Shown in pieces: positions 15,941-24,108 of a DNA stretch of 24,109 nucleotides (positions within the stretch are counted from its first letter, which is position 1; each line of letters begins with the position of its first letter). The translations under genes and the position numbers were made by a program. This DNA is from Pseudomonadota bacterium (GTDB lineage: Bacteria; Pseudomonadota; Alphaproteobacteria; Rhizobiales; Rhizobiaceae). The DNA lies in assembly GCA_023433855.1 (NCBI GenBank), contig JAEYTV010000335.1:1-24109 (forward strand). The letters are read 5' to 3'. The notes beneath the pieces were generated by a model, which did no database searches, was not told the origin of the DNA, and worked only from the letters and a program-made list of their open reading frames with translations.

Positions 15941-16359
15941 GACACCAGTCATTACGTGTGCGACATGTCAGTCATGCCCTTTGCCTCAGCAGGCAATCCG
16001 GTGCGCACGCTGACTGCACTCGCATTGAGACTGTCCAAGCACCTTGGTTGATCGCGACTTCTCAGCCGTGGAGACCGAGGAATGATCTCTGGTTATGCGG
16101 CCAAAGCGAGAGTACTTCTTGTAGGGCCACATTAAATGGAGAGAGATGTCTGCTTCCGCGCATGGGGGAGGACAAGAGGTATGTTTGAGGTGGCCGGCAA
16201 AACTGCCGCAGCCGACGCCTTGAAGGGATATGGACCAGCGACGTCGTGCGGTCAGTCACATCCAGTGCTGCCGCTCCGATCTGGCCATGGGCCAGCGCTA
16301 CAGAGATTGAGTGGGTGTCTAACACTGGCACATCCGACGTTGACCAGAAGGAGACCCGC
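15941..16359. other. Gene-free stretch after the transposon remnant
   Basis: About 420 bases between the repeats and the end of the M20 peptidase gene. Open frames exist on the plus strand (for example 15892-16188 and 16136-16561) but none shows family similarity that I recognise, and the second runs across the M20 gene. It may be further decayed element sequence. No RNA gene or clear terminator is visible. Confidence 0.55.
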
Positions 16360-17529
16360 TTACAGCGCTGATGGAGCAACCAGCCGCAGAACTGCAACCG
16401 CCAGCGTCTGCGCCCTGGTCAACAGCGTCTCAAGCTCGATATATTCTTCCGGTGTATGCGCTCCGCCGCCGACGGGGCCTGTTCCGCAAAGCGTCGCTAT
16501 TCCCATGCTGCCCGGCAATCCGGCGTCAGAACATCCCCCCGAGAACTCTTCTCCGAACTGAAGCCCAAGGCTTGCGGCGGCACCATCATAGACCGCGTAA
16601 AGCGCCTTGCAATCTTCCGTCTGCACCAGCGGCTTAAATTCACCGGTTATCGTCAACCGAGCTTTTGAACCGGCGACATGTTCCTGGGCGATGATCGCTT
16701 TGATGCGCTTCATGAACACATCGCGCTCGGCATTGTCGATATAACGTAATTCGAACTCGGCATGCGCGCAAGCAGCCACCGTGTTCAAGGTCGTGCCGCC
16801 GCTGATGACCCCGACATTGATCGTCACGCCCTTGTCCAGATCGGTCAGCGCATGGAGTTCAGCGATCTTCTGGGCAAGAGCTTCGATTGCGCTGACACCA
16901 TGGCTGAAATGTGAGCCGGAATGGGCGGCGCGCCCGGATATATCCACCCGCATGAAGACGCCGCCCTTGCGCCCGACCGTGACATTGCCGCTGGGCCGGC
17001 CCGGCTCGGCATTGAGCACGAAGCGGGCGTGTTTCGACGTTTGGGCAATTTCCGGTGCGGATACCGGCGAAGCGATCTCCTCATCCGAGGTATAGAGGCC
17101 TTTGACCGGCAGGCCTTGCGGGACGGCGGCTTTCAAGGCCGCCAGTACGAAGGAGTTGATAACGAGGCCGCCCTTCATATCCGCCACACCCGGACCATAA
17201 GCGCGTGCGCCCTCTATATGAAAGGGTCGCTTGGCAACCTCGCCCTTCGGGAAAACCGTGTCGCAATGCCCCAACAAGAGAACGGGGGCCTCATTGGAAC
17301 CGGGCGCAGCAATGTCGGCATGCAGGAAATTGCCTGCCCGAGATTGCGTTACGACACGGGTTGGGACGCCTTCCCCGTCAAGAAACGTCCTGATCCGGTC
17401 GATAACGGCGTCAACGCCCGGCTTGTCATGCGTACAACTGTCGATATTGACCAGATCGCTGAGCAGGCTGACCATGTCATCCTGTCGTTCCACCAGCCAC
17501 CGGGTTACGCTTTGTTCGTGATCTGCCAC
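16360..17529 (-). CDS. M20 family metallopeptidase (carboxypeptidase G2-like)
   Basis: A 389-residue zinc hydrolase of the M20 family (carboxypeptidase G2/glutamate carboxypeptidase branch), which cleaves amide bonds next to an amino acid carboxylate. Ligands are visible: H88 and D90 in GHCDTVF, D117 in GVADMKGG, the base/ligand pair E150-E151 in TSDEEI, E175 in LNAEPG and H358 in GGGAHTPEEY. The dimerisation domain lies at about 185-295. There is no signal peptide, so it is cytoplasmic. The start is GTG with AGGGG upstream; DUF1330 ends 23 bases before it. It is the last gene of the right-hand operon, consistent with a late hydrolysis step on a product of imported substrate. The substrate is unknown. 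Confidence 0.88.
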   Translation of the reverse strand: MADHEQSVTRWLVERQDDMVSLLSDLVNIDSCTHDKPGVDAVIDRIRTFLDGEGVPTRVVTQSRAGNFLHADIAAPGSNEAPVLLLGHCDTVFPKGEVAKRPFHIEGARAYGPGVADMKGGLVINSFVLAALKAAVPQGLPVKGLYTSDEEIASPVSAPEIAQTSKHARFVLNAEPGRPSGNVTVGRKGGVFMRVDISGRAAHSGSHFSHGVSAIEALAQKIAELHALTDLDKGVTINVGVISGGTTLNTVAACAHAEFELRYIDNAERDVFMKRIKAIIAQEHVAGSKARLTITGEFKPLVQTEDCKALYAVYDGAAASLGLQFGEEFSGGCSDAGLPGSMGIATLCGTGPVGGGAHTPEEYIELETLLTRAQTLAVAVLRLVAPSAL

Positions 17530-17552
17530 TGTGATTGCCCCTGTACTGCCGC

Positions 17553-17831
17553 TCAGCCCACCAGCCGTACCGCCACCTTGGCCGAGGCACGGCGCTGCGC
17601 GTTCAGGGCTTCGACCTCGGGACTTGAAAACCAGGCGAGCGCGGCTTCACGATCCGGGAATTCGATCACCGAGATCCGGTCCATGTCGGTCTGTCCGTCC
17701 AGAAGCTCGCTGAAGCCGCGAACGATAGGAGCGCCACCGAATTTCGCCATGGTCGGCGGCAGTTTATGGCGGTAGTCCTCGTAGACTTCAGGGTTGGTGA
17801 CTTCGACTTCAATGATGACATGTGCTGGCAT
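17553..17831 (-). CDS. DUF1330 domain protein
   Basis: A 92-residue protein of the DUF1330 family, a small ferredoxin-like (dimeric alpha/beta barrel) fold. The typical pattern is present: the start AHVIIEVEVTNPEVYEDY, the middle GGAPIVRG and the late RISVIEFPDREAALAWFSSP followed by EV. Function in the family is not established; such small barrels often bind or tautomerise small molecules. The ATG at 17831 has GGAGG upstream, and a longer frame to 17879 is not supported. It lies 56 bases downstream of the GntR gene and 23 bases before the M20 gene. Confidence 0.82.
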   Translation of the reverse strand: MPAHVIIEVEVTNPEVYEDYRHKLPPTMAKFGGAPIVRGFSELLDGQTDMDRISVIEFPDREAALAWFSSPEVEALNAQRRASAKVAVRLVG

Positions 17832-17887
17832 TAAGGACCTCCTCCCGAAAATACCGGCGGGGCGAAAGCCGACCGGCATGCGGCTAG

Positions 17888-18556
17888 CTATTTCGATTTC
17901 ATACTGGCGATTGCCCGTTCTACGACCCTGGCGACGGATTCGATGTGGCGGCGCATGGCCGCTTCCGCCTCATCGGGCTTGCGATCACGGATTGCTTCCA
18001 TGATGGCGTGGTGATGATTGGCATGGATGGCGATGTCGTCCTGGCTGTAATAGGTCAGCATTTCTTCCGTGAGCACATACTCATAGAAATCGGCGATCAT
18101 GGTGATCAGCCGCTGATTGTGGGAGGCCTTGGAAATCGCATCGTGGAAGGAATCGTTCAAGGAAGCGCGCTCGCTGATGGAGGAGCTTCTCTCCACGACC
18201 GGGCGAGAGTCACAATGGGCTATGATCGCTTCAAGATCGGCGTCGGTCCGATTTTGCGCCGCAAGCCGCGCCGCATAGCTTTCCAGAACGCCGCGCAGCC
18301 CCATGATCTCGGCCATACTGACGGATATGTCGGCCACGAACTTAGCATTGCCTTCTTCCCGGATGAAGCCTTGCGCGATCAGCCGGGATACGGCCTCGCG
18401 GATGGGGGTGCGGCTGACGCCGAATGCGTTTGCGAGATTGACCTCGACAATGCGATACCCGGTCGGCAACTCGCCGCGCAGAATGCTGCTTTTGATCTGC
18501 TGGTACAGATGCGACACGACAGTGGTGCGAGTCTCGATCTTGTCGAATTTCAACAT
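17888..18556 (-). CDS. GntR family transcriptional regulator (FCD type)
   Basis: A 222-residue regulator. The N-terminal winged helix-turn-helix (about 5-72, SHLYQQIKSSILRGELPTGY, then NLANAFGVSRTPIREAVSRL) is followed by an all-helical FCD effector domain (about 80-210). Its metal-binding His residues are visible in NDSFHDAI, HANHHHAIMEAI and MRRHIESV. FCD regulators usually repress catabolic operons and are released by a carboxylate effector. It lies inside the operon, 7 bases after the upstream M24 gene, so it probably regulates its own cluster. ATG 18556 is chosen over an in-frame TTG at 18562. The repressor site is probably upstream of the operon, outside the window. Confidence 0.9.
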   Translation of the reverse strand: MLKFDKIETRTTVVSHLYQQIKSSILRGELPTGYRIVEVNLANAFGVSRTPIREAVSRLIAQGFIREEGNAKFVADISVSMAEIMGLRGVLESYAARLAAQNRTDADLEAIIAHCDSRPVVERSSSISERASLNDSFHDAISKASHNQRLITMIADFYEYVLTEEMLTYYSQDDIAIHANHHHAIMEAIRDRKPDEAEAAMRRHIESVARVVERAIASMKSK

Positions 18557-18563
18557 GGTCAAT

Positions 18564-19712
18564 CTACCTGACGAAAAGCCGTCTTTCGGTTTTCGTCAGC
18601 CTTTCGGAACCGGCGGAGGTGATCAATATGGTATCGCTGAAGGCAATACCTGCGGCATAGGTATACATATGAAATATCATGCCTTCCTCCAAGAACCAAT
18701 CCGAGTGAGGCAGTAGTGCGCGGGTGAAGTCACTGGTAACGGGAAGGCCGATAAAGCCCAGCGTATAGCCCGTGACATTTTCATATGTCGCACGCAAACC
18801 GGATTTCAGGATAGCCTGCCTGAGGATCGCGTCCGCGTCAGCGGCCCGCACACCAGGCTTCATGGCCTCGTATTGCCTGTCCTGCGCCTCGATCATGGTT
18901 TTTGCGGCGCGATCAAGATCGGCAGGCGGCGCTCCGATGATGCTGGAGCGCATCAGGCGGGCGCCATAGCCGCGCAAAAGCGGGATGGATTCCACATGCA
19001 TGACGTCACCTTTCGCCAGGACATGACTTCCAAGCCGTCCGTGCAGGCTGTCACTTCGCGAACCCGCCGACAACAGCCCGCTGCGCATGGAATCGGCGCC
19101 TTCCTCAATGACTTTGGCATAGAGGGCAGCGGCGCATTTGCGCTCGTTCACGCCTTCAGCCGCCGCTTCGATGGCGGCCATCATACCAGCATCTGCGATG
19201 CGGGAGACCTCGCGCATCATGGCGATTTCGGCAGGCGACTTGATCAGCCGCATTTCCCACAGAACACGTGAGAAATCGACGATCTTCACATCCGGCAGTG
19301 CCTGCCGGATTTTCGTGAACCGTTTGGCGGGCAGAAAATGGGAATCCAGCTCCATCGCCAGATTGGCGTGTTTCCAGCCCCGCCTGGACACTTCCCGGCT
19401 AATAATGGCTATGGGGTCTTCATGATCGGCGAAGAATACCGCCTCGCTGACCCAGGATTGTTCCCGGAACGTGCTCGCGTCCAGGCCGCGCACGATGGCC
19501 AGGGGCTCGCCCTTCAGCGGTAGAAGCACGACCTGATAAATGGCGGCGGGCGCCGCATAGCCGAACAGGTAGACGAGATGTTCGACGCAGTCGATGAGGA
19601 GAAGGTCCGCCCCAAGCTCCTCCATTTTCTGTCGGGTTTTTTGTATTCGGCTTTTATATTCCGAAATAGGGAACATCAGGTCGGAAGGGCTGTGGCTTGG
19701 CTGAATTGTCAT
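18564..19712 (-). CDS. M24-fold hydrolase lacking metal ligands (EutD/creatinase-like)
   Basis: A 382-residue protein with the creatinase/aminopeptidase P fold: N-terminal domain about 20-155, pita-bread domain about 160-382. The five metal-binding residues of M24 peptidases are all replaced: E241 and A251/R252 at the two Asp positions, Y316 (in TGYTLGF) for the His, and Y350 and S359 near the two Glu positions. H224, aligned with the catalytic His of creatinase, is kept. The closest pattern in this window is EutD: both share TGY.(I/L)G, a GM.FH(F/M) segment and an end of RxLFV(R/K). It is therefore likely a metal-independent C-N hydrolase rather than a peptidase. The substrate is not known, and the creatinase-specific Glu of ALERT is not conserved here. 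It follows the intact M24 peptidase gene by 13 bases. Confidence 0.82.
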   Translation of the reverse strand: MTIQPSHSPSDLMFPISEYKSRIQKTRQKMEELGADLLLIDCVEHLVYLFGYAAPAAIYQVVLLPLKGEPLAIVRGLDASTFREQSWVSEAVFFADHEDPIAIISREVSRRGWKHANLAMELDSHFLPAKRFTKIRQALPDVKIVDFSRVLWEMRLIKSPAEIAMMREVSRIADAGMMAAIEAAAEGVNERKCAAALYAKVIEEGADSMRSGLLSAGSRSDSLHGRLGSHVLAKGDVMHVESIPLLRGYGARLMRSSIIGAPPADLDRAAKTMIEAQDRQYEAMKPGVRAADADAILRQAILKSGLRATYENVTGYTLGFIGLPVTSDFTRALLPHSDWFLEEGMIFHMYTYAAGIAFSDTILITSAGSERLTKTERRLFVR

Positions 19713-19725
19713 GGTCAGGCACCGA

Positions 19726-20823
19726 TTACTTCATGGTGACGATATCGCGGCTTGCCGCGTTGAAGCTCTGGGCGCCCTTTTCGGTCATGAGCAAGATGTC
19801 CTCTATTCGAATGCCCCATCGGTCGTCGATGTAGATCCCCGGCTCGTTGGAGTAGATCATGCCGGGCAGTAGCTTCAGCCTGTTGCCCTTGACGATGTAG
19901 GGCTCCTCATGCGCATCGAGACCCAGGCCGTGCCCGAGGCGATGCATGAAGTTTTCGCCATATCCTGCGGCCTCGATCACGGCGCGGGCCGCGGCGTCCA
20001 CATCCTCGGCGGCCATGCCGGGAACGGCCCGGCGGTTGGCCTCATTATGGGCCTGCGCGGTGATGTCGTGGATTTTAACAAAATCCGGGTGCGGCTCGCC
20101 CGCCACAGGCGTGCGGCAGGTGTCCATGAAATAGCCCCTCAGCGTACAGGCAAAATCAATTACGACGGGATCGCCTGGTTGGATGATCCGTCCCGAGTGA
20201 TGGTGAAGGGGCGAAGCGCCGTTTGGGCCGCTTCCAACGTCGCACCAGTCGAGACTGTCGAAACCATGTGCGAACGCAAGCTTTCGGATCTGTTCGACGA
20301 CATCGCGCTCAGTGACACCGATCAATTTGCCCTTTGTCCAGAACTCGTCCCAGATCGCGTCAAAACGACGCCCGGCATCCGACATGATGGCGATCTCTTC
20401 TGCGTCCTTGATGAGGCGAGAGGCGGACACGATCGGCGAGCCGTTGGATATGGTCACGCCCTTGCCAAGCCGCGCTAGCAGGCGAAGCAGGAAGGCGCTT
20501 CGCATCAGCCCGTCGACGGCGAGGGAGCGAATGTTCATGGATTCCACCAGTGTGCCGGCAAGTGCCACCGGATCATCGGTTTCTATCCAGGTGATGATAT
20601 CGGCAGTCTGGGCAAGGTCGCTGACGAGGGGGTATTGAAGCTTTGGAACGATGAGGATTGGCTTGCCTTCGCGCCCCATGATCAGCGCGTTGAATCGCTC
20701 CGTATTAGGAAGCTTTCGGCCGATGGCGTAGAGCATGTCGGATGTTGCGGCCATCAGGAGGCCGTCTACTCCGGCAGCTTTCATATGCTGGCGCAGGGCG
20801 TCTATTCTTTTTCGTTGAATCAT
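19726..20823 (-). CDS. M24 family metallopeptidase (Xaa-Pro aminopeptidase-like)
   Basis: A 365-residue protein of the M24B family with creatinase N-terminal and pita-bread domains. All five dinuclear-metal ligands are present: D223 in VVIDFACTL, D234 in YFMDTCRT, H298 in RLGHGLGL, E327 in SNEPGIYI and E341 in GIRIEDI. The catalytic His is H207 or H208 in PLHHHSG. Family members remove N-terminal residues before proline or cleave dipeptides; some act on unusual amides. The start at 20823 is chosen because the longer frame would run into the flavin reductase gene. The gap from that gene is 19 bases. It stands next to a metal-less M24 paralogue, a rare side-by-side pair. Confidence 0.88.
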   Translation of the reverse strand: MIQRKRIDALRQHMKAAGVDGLLMAATSDMLYAIGRKLPNTERFNALIMGREGKPILIVPKLQYPLVSDLAQTADIITWIETDDPVALAGTLVESMNIRSLAVDGLMRSAFLLRLLARLGKGVTISNGSPIVSASRLIKDAEEIAIMSDAGRRFDAIWDEFWTKGKLIGVTERDVVEQIRKLAFAHGFDSLDWCDVGSGPNGASPLHHHSGRIIQPGDPVVIDFACTLRGYFMDTCRTPVAGEPHPDFVKIHDITAQAHNEANRRAVPGMAAEDVDAAARAVIEAAGYGENFMHRLGHGLGLDAHEEPYIVKGNRLKLLPGMIYSNEPGIYIDDRWGIRIEDILLMTEKGAQSFNAASRDIVTMK

Positions 20824-20842
20824 CGTGCGGGCCTCGAGTTTC

Positions 20843-21352
20843 TTAAACCGCTTCCCATTTGCCGTAGTCACGTCTGAAGAAGATCAGCGGCATGCCGTCC
20901 GCCGCTTCCGCGCCGAGAACGTCGCCAATAAAAATCAGGTGGTCGCCGGACTCCACGGTCTTTGCGACCCTGCATTCCGCCCGCGCGAGGCTGCCCTCGA
21001 TGAGCGGCACGCCTAGATCGCCTGTCCGGATTTTGATCCCGGTAAATTTCTCGGGAGCGCTGGAGGCAAACACGGCTGCGACCTGCTTCTGGTCGTCGCT
21101 GAGAAAATTCACCCCGAACCTGCCGTTCTCCTGGATCGCCGCCGCCGTGAACCGGCTTTTGGCGAGGCAGATGAGAAGCTGCGGCGGGTCGAGGGAAACC
21201 GAGGTGATGGCGTTCACGGTCATGCCGATGGGCGTGCCCTTTTCCGATGTCGTGGTTATGACGGTTACGCCGGTCGGAAATGATCCCATGACCGAGCGGA
21301 ATAGATGTGGCGGAACCTGACCTGTTGCTGTGCTCATAGCGGCGTTCTGCAT
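20843..21352 (-). CDS. Flavin reductase-like protein (FMN-binding split barrel)
   Basis: A 169-residue protein of the flavin reductase domain family (HpaC-like), which reduces FMN or FAD with NAD(P)H and hands the reduced flavin to a partner monooxygenase. Visible elements are the N-terminal FRSVMGSFPTGVTVITT, the PIGMTVNAITSVSLDPPQLL flavin-binding region, FGVNFLSDDQ and the late GDHLIFIGDVLGAEAADG. No monooxygenase partner is found within the window; it could be upstream beyond the right edge. The start at 21352 has AAGGAAA upstream. It lies 26 bases after the second permease gene and 19 bases before the M24 peptidase gene. Confidence 0.88.
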   Translation of the reverse strand: MQNAAMSTATGQVPPHLFRSVMGSFPTGVTVITTTSEKGTPIGMTVNAITSVSLDPPQLLICLAKSRFTAAAIQENGRFGVNFLSDDQKQVAAVFASSAPEKFTGIKIRTGDLGVPLIEGSLARAECRVAKTVESGDHLIFIGDVLGAEAADGMPLIFFRRDYGKWEAV

Positions 21353-21378
21353 GATGTTTCCTTTCCGGTCCTACGGGA

Positions 21379-22176
21379 TCAGGCCCAGCGAAATATGCGT
21401 TTCAATGCGCTTGCGAGAGCCATGACGAGGACCGTCATGGCGATGAGGAAGACGGAGACGGCGGAGATTGTCGGTTCGATTTCGAGCATCACACTGTTCC
21501 AGATGCGGACCGCCAGCGTCTGGGCATTAGTACCGCCTAAAAACAGCGGAATGATCAATTCATCAAACGACGTCAGGAAGGAAAACAGGCCTGCCGAGAA
21601 TATGCCCGGCATCAGGAGTGGGAATGTGATCTTTCGAAAGGCTGTAAACGGACTGGCGCCAAGGCTGATCGCTGCTTTCTCCAGCCGGGGATCAAGTCCC
21701 TGCAAGGTGGAAGACAGGACCACGAAGGCGATGGGCAGTACCACGATGGCGTGGCCTATGGAAATGGCCAGAACCGTGCCCGTCATGCCGAGTTTCGCAA
21801 AGACAAAATAGAGCGCGATTGCCGTGATCACCACCGGCACGATCATCGGTGCGAGCAGGATCGCATAGACAATCGATTTTCTGGAAAACTCCGCCCGGAC
21901 CATGGGGATGGCGGCCATCGTGGCGAGCACCATGGTGATAATCGAGGACCAGATCGCGACCTGAACGCTGACCCAGATGGAACGCAGCCATTCACTATTG
22001 CCGAGAAACCGCTCATACCACTGGAGCGAAAATCCCGGTGGCGGAAAGCTGAGATATTGAGCTGAGCTGAAGGATACGAGAATGATGATGGGGATCGGCG
22101 CCATCAGGAAGATGATCGTGCCCCATGCGATGATGCGAAGCACCGGGTTCGGCTTGATGGGGGCGTTGATATTCAT
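21379..22176 (-). CDS. ABC transporter permease (PotC-type)
   Basis: A 265-residue inner-membrane permease of the spermidine/putrescine (PotC) type. Six hydrophobic segments are visible, beginning with IIAWGTIIFLMAPIPIIILV near residues 14-33. The EAA loop that contacts the ATPase reads EKAAISLGASPFTAFRKITF before PLLMPG. It is the second permease of the importer; its start (ATG with GGAG 8 bases upstream) lies 4 bases after the stop of the preceding permease gene. Its substrate is probably a polyamine or another small cationic or iron-like ligand, but the binding protein that would decide it is not in the window. Confidence 0.9.
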   Translation of the reverse strand: MNINAPIKPNPVLRIIAWGTIIFLMAPIPIIILVSFSSAQYLSFPPPGFSLQWYERFLGNSEWLRSIWVSVQVAIWSSIITMVLATMAAIPMVRAEFSRKSIVYAILLAPMIVPVVITAIALYFVFAKLGMTGTVLAISIGHAIVVLPIAFVVLSSTLQGLDPRLEKAAISLGASPFTAFRKITFPLLMPGIFSAGLFSFLTSFDELIIPLFLGGTNAQTLAVRIWNSVMLEIEPTISAVSVFLIAMTVLVMALASALKRIFRWA

Positions 22177-22180
22177 GGCG

Positions 22181-23050
22181 TCAGCTCCTGCTCGTCAGCA
22201 ATTGCTTGAGACCGACCAGGCGGGCGTAAAGTCCGAAGCAAACAAGGGTGATGATCAGCAGGATGACGGCGATTGCCGAGGCGAATTCGAAGTTGAGCAG
22301 AACATCCACCTGATAGGCGATGATGGAGGCCAGCAACTGATCACGGTCACCGCCCATGAGGCGGGGTGTGATGTAGAAACCACTGGACAGGATGAAGACG
22401 AGGAGCGAGGCTCCGGCGACGCCGGGCAGGCTCAAGGGAAAATAGACCCGCCAGAAGGCCGACCAGGCGCTTGCGCCAAGGCTGCGCGCCACCAGCACCA
22501 GGCGGCCATCAATGCCGCGCATGACACTGTAAAGGGTCAGAACGACATAGGGCACCATGGTGTAGACAAGTCCGATCAGCATGCCCGGGCGGTTGTAAAG
22601 CAAGTCGAAATCCGGCAGGCCCAGCATGGCGGCCAAATGGTTGAGGAGGCCGGTCGGCCTCAGGATCACCATCCAGCCATAGGTGCGGACGAGAACGCTG
22701 GTCATGAAGGGAAGCATGACAAACAGCAGCATGAGATTGCGCGTGCGCGGCGCGCTGTTGGCCATGACAAAGGCGAGGGGGTAACCCACGGCCACGCACA
22801 GAGCGGTCGTCATGAGCGAGATTTCGATCGTCTGCCAGAGAATGCGCAGGTAAATACGGGTCGAGAAAAAGCGGTCATATTGGGTAAAGCCAAATCCAGC
22901 CTCTCCCCCGTCGAGCGATCTGACAACCACCGAAAAGAGCGGATAGGCGAAGAACATGGCGATGAAGGCCAGCGCCGGCAAAAGCAGCCAGAGAGGGCTG
23001 ATCCGCTTTCGCCCGGAAGGAAGCATGGTGGCGGCCTGGATGCTTGTCAT
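22181..23050 (-). CDS. ABC transporter permease (PotB-type)
   Basis: A 289-residue inner-membrane permease of the PotB type. The first membrane segment (LWLLLPALAFIAMFFAYPLF) is near residues 20-40 and five more follow. The EAA loop reads VARSLGASAWSAFWRVYFPL. It pairs with the PotC-type permease that follows. Its ATG overlaps the stop of the ATPase gene by 4 bases (ATGA), with a GGGGGGC ribosome-binding site. The periplasmic loops after the first segment are long, as in spermidine/putrescine importers. Confidence 0.9.
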   Translation of the reverse strand: MTSIQAATMLPSGRKRISPLWLLLPALAFIAMFFAYPLFSVVVRSLDGGEAGFGFTQYDRFFSTRIYLRILWQTIEISLMTTALCVAVGYPLAFVMANSAPRTRNLMLLFVMLPFMTSVLVRTYGWMVILRPTGLLNHLAAMLGLPDFDLLYNRPGMLIGLVYTMVPYVVLTLYSVMRGIDGRLVLVARSLGASAWSAFWRVYFPLSLPGVAGASLLVFILSSGFYITPRLMGGDRDQLLASIIAYQVDVLLNFEFASAIAVILLIITLVCFGLYARLVGLKQLLTSRS

Positions 23051-24108
23051 GCGCCCCCCGCTTTTTCGCCACGGGCGAGCACGCGCGCATTGCGTGAATC
23101 CCAGGATATCTTGACCTCGTCGCCCTGTTGATAAGGCACCCCGTGCAGGCCGCGGCGGCTTACCTTCGCTTCCAGTTTCAGCTGGAGGCTCGGCCTGCTT
23201 TCCCCGACGATCACCGAGTATTTGAGTGCGTCACCCAGTGAGATGACATTGGTGATGCGCCCGATCCACTGGTTTTCGCTGTCGGTGTCCGTCTGACCCG
23301 CGGCCTCGATATTGATGCACTCCGGCCGCAAGGACACGGAAACCGGCTTGCCCACTTCGCTTGATCCGCCTGCGGCCATGATCACCCTTCCGGTCGGAAG
23401 CTCGACGCGGTGCGTCTCGTCATGGATGTGCTTTGTCACGACACCCTGGATGAGATTGGTGTCACCCATGAAGCCTGCGACGAATTCCGTGGCAGGCTGA
23501 TCGTACAGCTCTTCTGCCTTGCCGCATTGTTCGATCTGGCCGTTATTCATGATCACAACCTGATCGGCCATGGTCAGCGCTTCTTCCTGATCATGCGTCA
23601 CATAGACGACGGTGACGTTCATGCGGCGCTGCAAGGCCTTCAATTCCACCTGAAGGCTTGCCCGCAGCCGCTTGTCCAACGCGCCGAGCGGCTCGTCCAT
23701 AAGCAGGACACGCGGTTCAAACACCAGGGCGCGCGCCAGCGCCACGCGCTGCTGTTGTCCGCCGGACAATTCACGCGGGTATCGGGTGGAAAACTTTCCC
23801 AGCTCGACAATGTCGAGCATTTGCGCAACTTTTTGGCTGCTCTCCGCCGCGTTCATGCCCCGCATTTTCAACGGGAAGGCGACGTTTTCAAACACGGTCA
23901 TATGCGGAAACAGCGCGTAATTCTGGAACACAACGCCCAAATCGCGTTTTTGCGGTGGCACATGGGTTATGTCGTTGCCATCGATCAGAATGCGTCCGCG
24001 CAGCGGATCGGTAAATCCTGCGATCATCATCAAAACGGTGGTTTTTCCCGATCCACTCGGTCCCAAAATCGTGCAGAACTCCCCCGGGCCAATCAACAGC
24101 GACACGCC
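23047..24108 (-). CDS. ABC transporter ATP-binding protein (PotA-type), N-terminus off the window
   Basis: The frame is open to the right edge, so the first residues (about 25) lie beyond the window; 353 are visible. Motifs are complete: Walker A GPSGSGKTT near the start, Q-loop FQNYALFPHMTV, signature LSGGQQQR, Walker B VLLMDEPLGALD and the switch histidine in VTHDQEEALTM. The C-terminal part (about 235-345) carries a TOBE domain with VSLRPECINIE, which is typical of PotA/FbpC-type ATPases. It overlaps the PotB-type gene by 4 bases. The substrate-binding protein is probably the next gene to the right, outside the window. Confidence 0.92.
   Translation of the reverse strand, partial: GVSLLIGPGEFCTILGPSGSGKTTVLMMIAGFTDPLRGRILIDGNDITHVPPQKRDLGVVFQNYALFPHMTVFENVAFPLKMRGMNAAESSQKVAQMLDIVELGKFSTRYPRELSGGQQQRVALARALVFEPRVLLMDEPLGALDKRLRASLQVELKALQRRMNVTVVYVTHDQEEALTMADQVVIMNNGQIEQCGKAEELYDQPATEFVAGFMGDTNLIQGVVTKHIHDETHRVELPTGRVIMAAGGSSEVGKPVSVSLRPECINIEAAGQTDTDSENQWIGRITNVISLGDALKYSVIVGESRPSLQLKLEAKVSRRGLHGVPYQQGDEVKISWDSRNARVLARGEKAGGA

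Noticed and set aside
15892..16188. A 98-codon open frame on the plus strand after the transposon remnant
   Set aside because: It starts inside the repeat region and the translation has no recognisable fold or motif.
22082..23131. A 349-codon open frame on the plus strand opposite the permease genes
   Set aside because: The translation is very rich in His, Gln, Glu and Asp, as expected for the reverse complement of membrane-protein codons.
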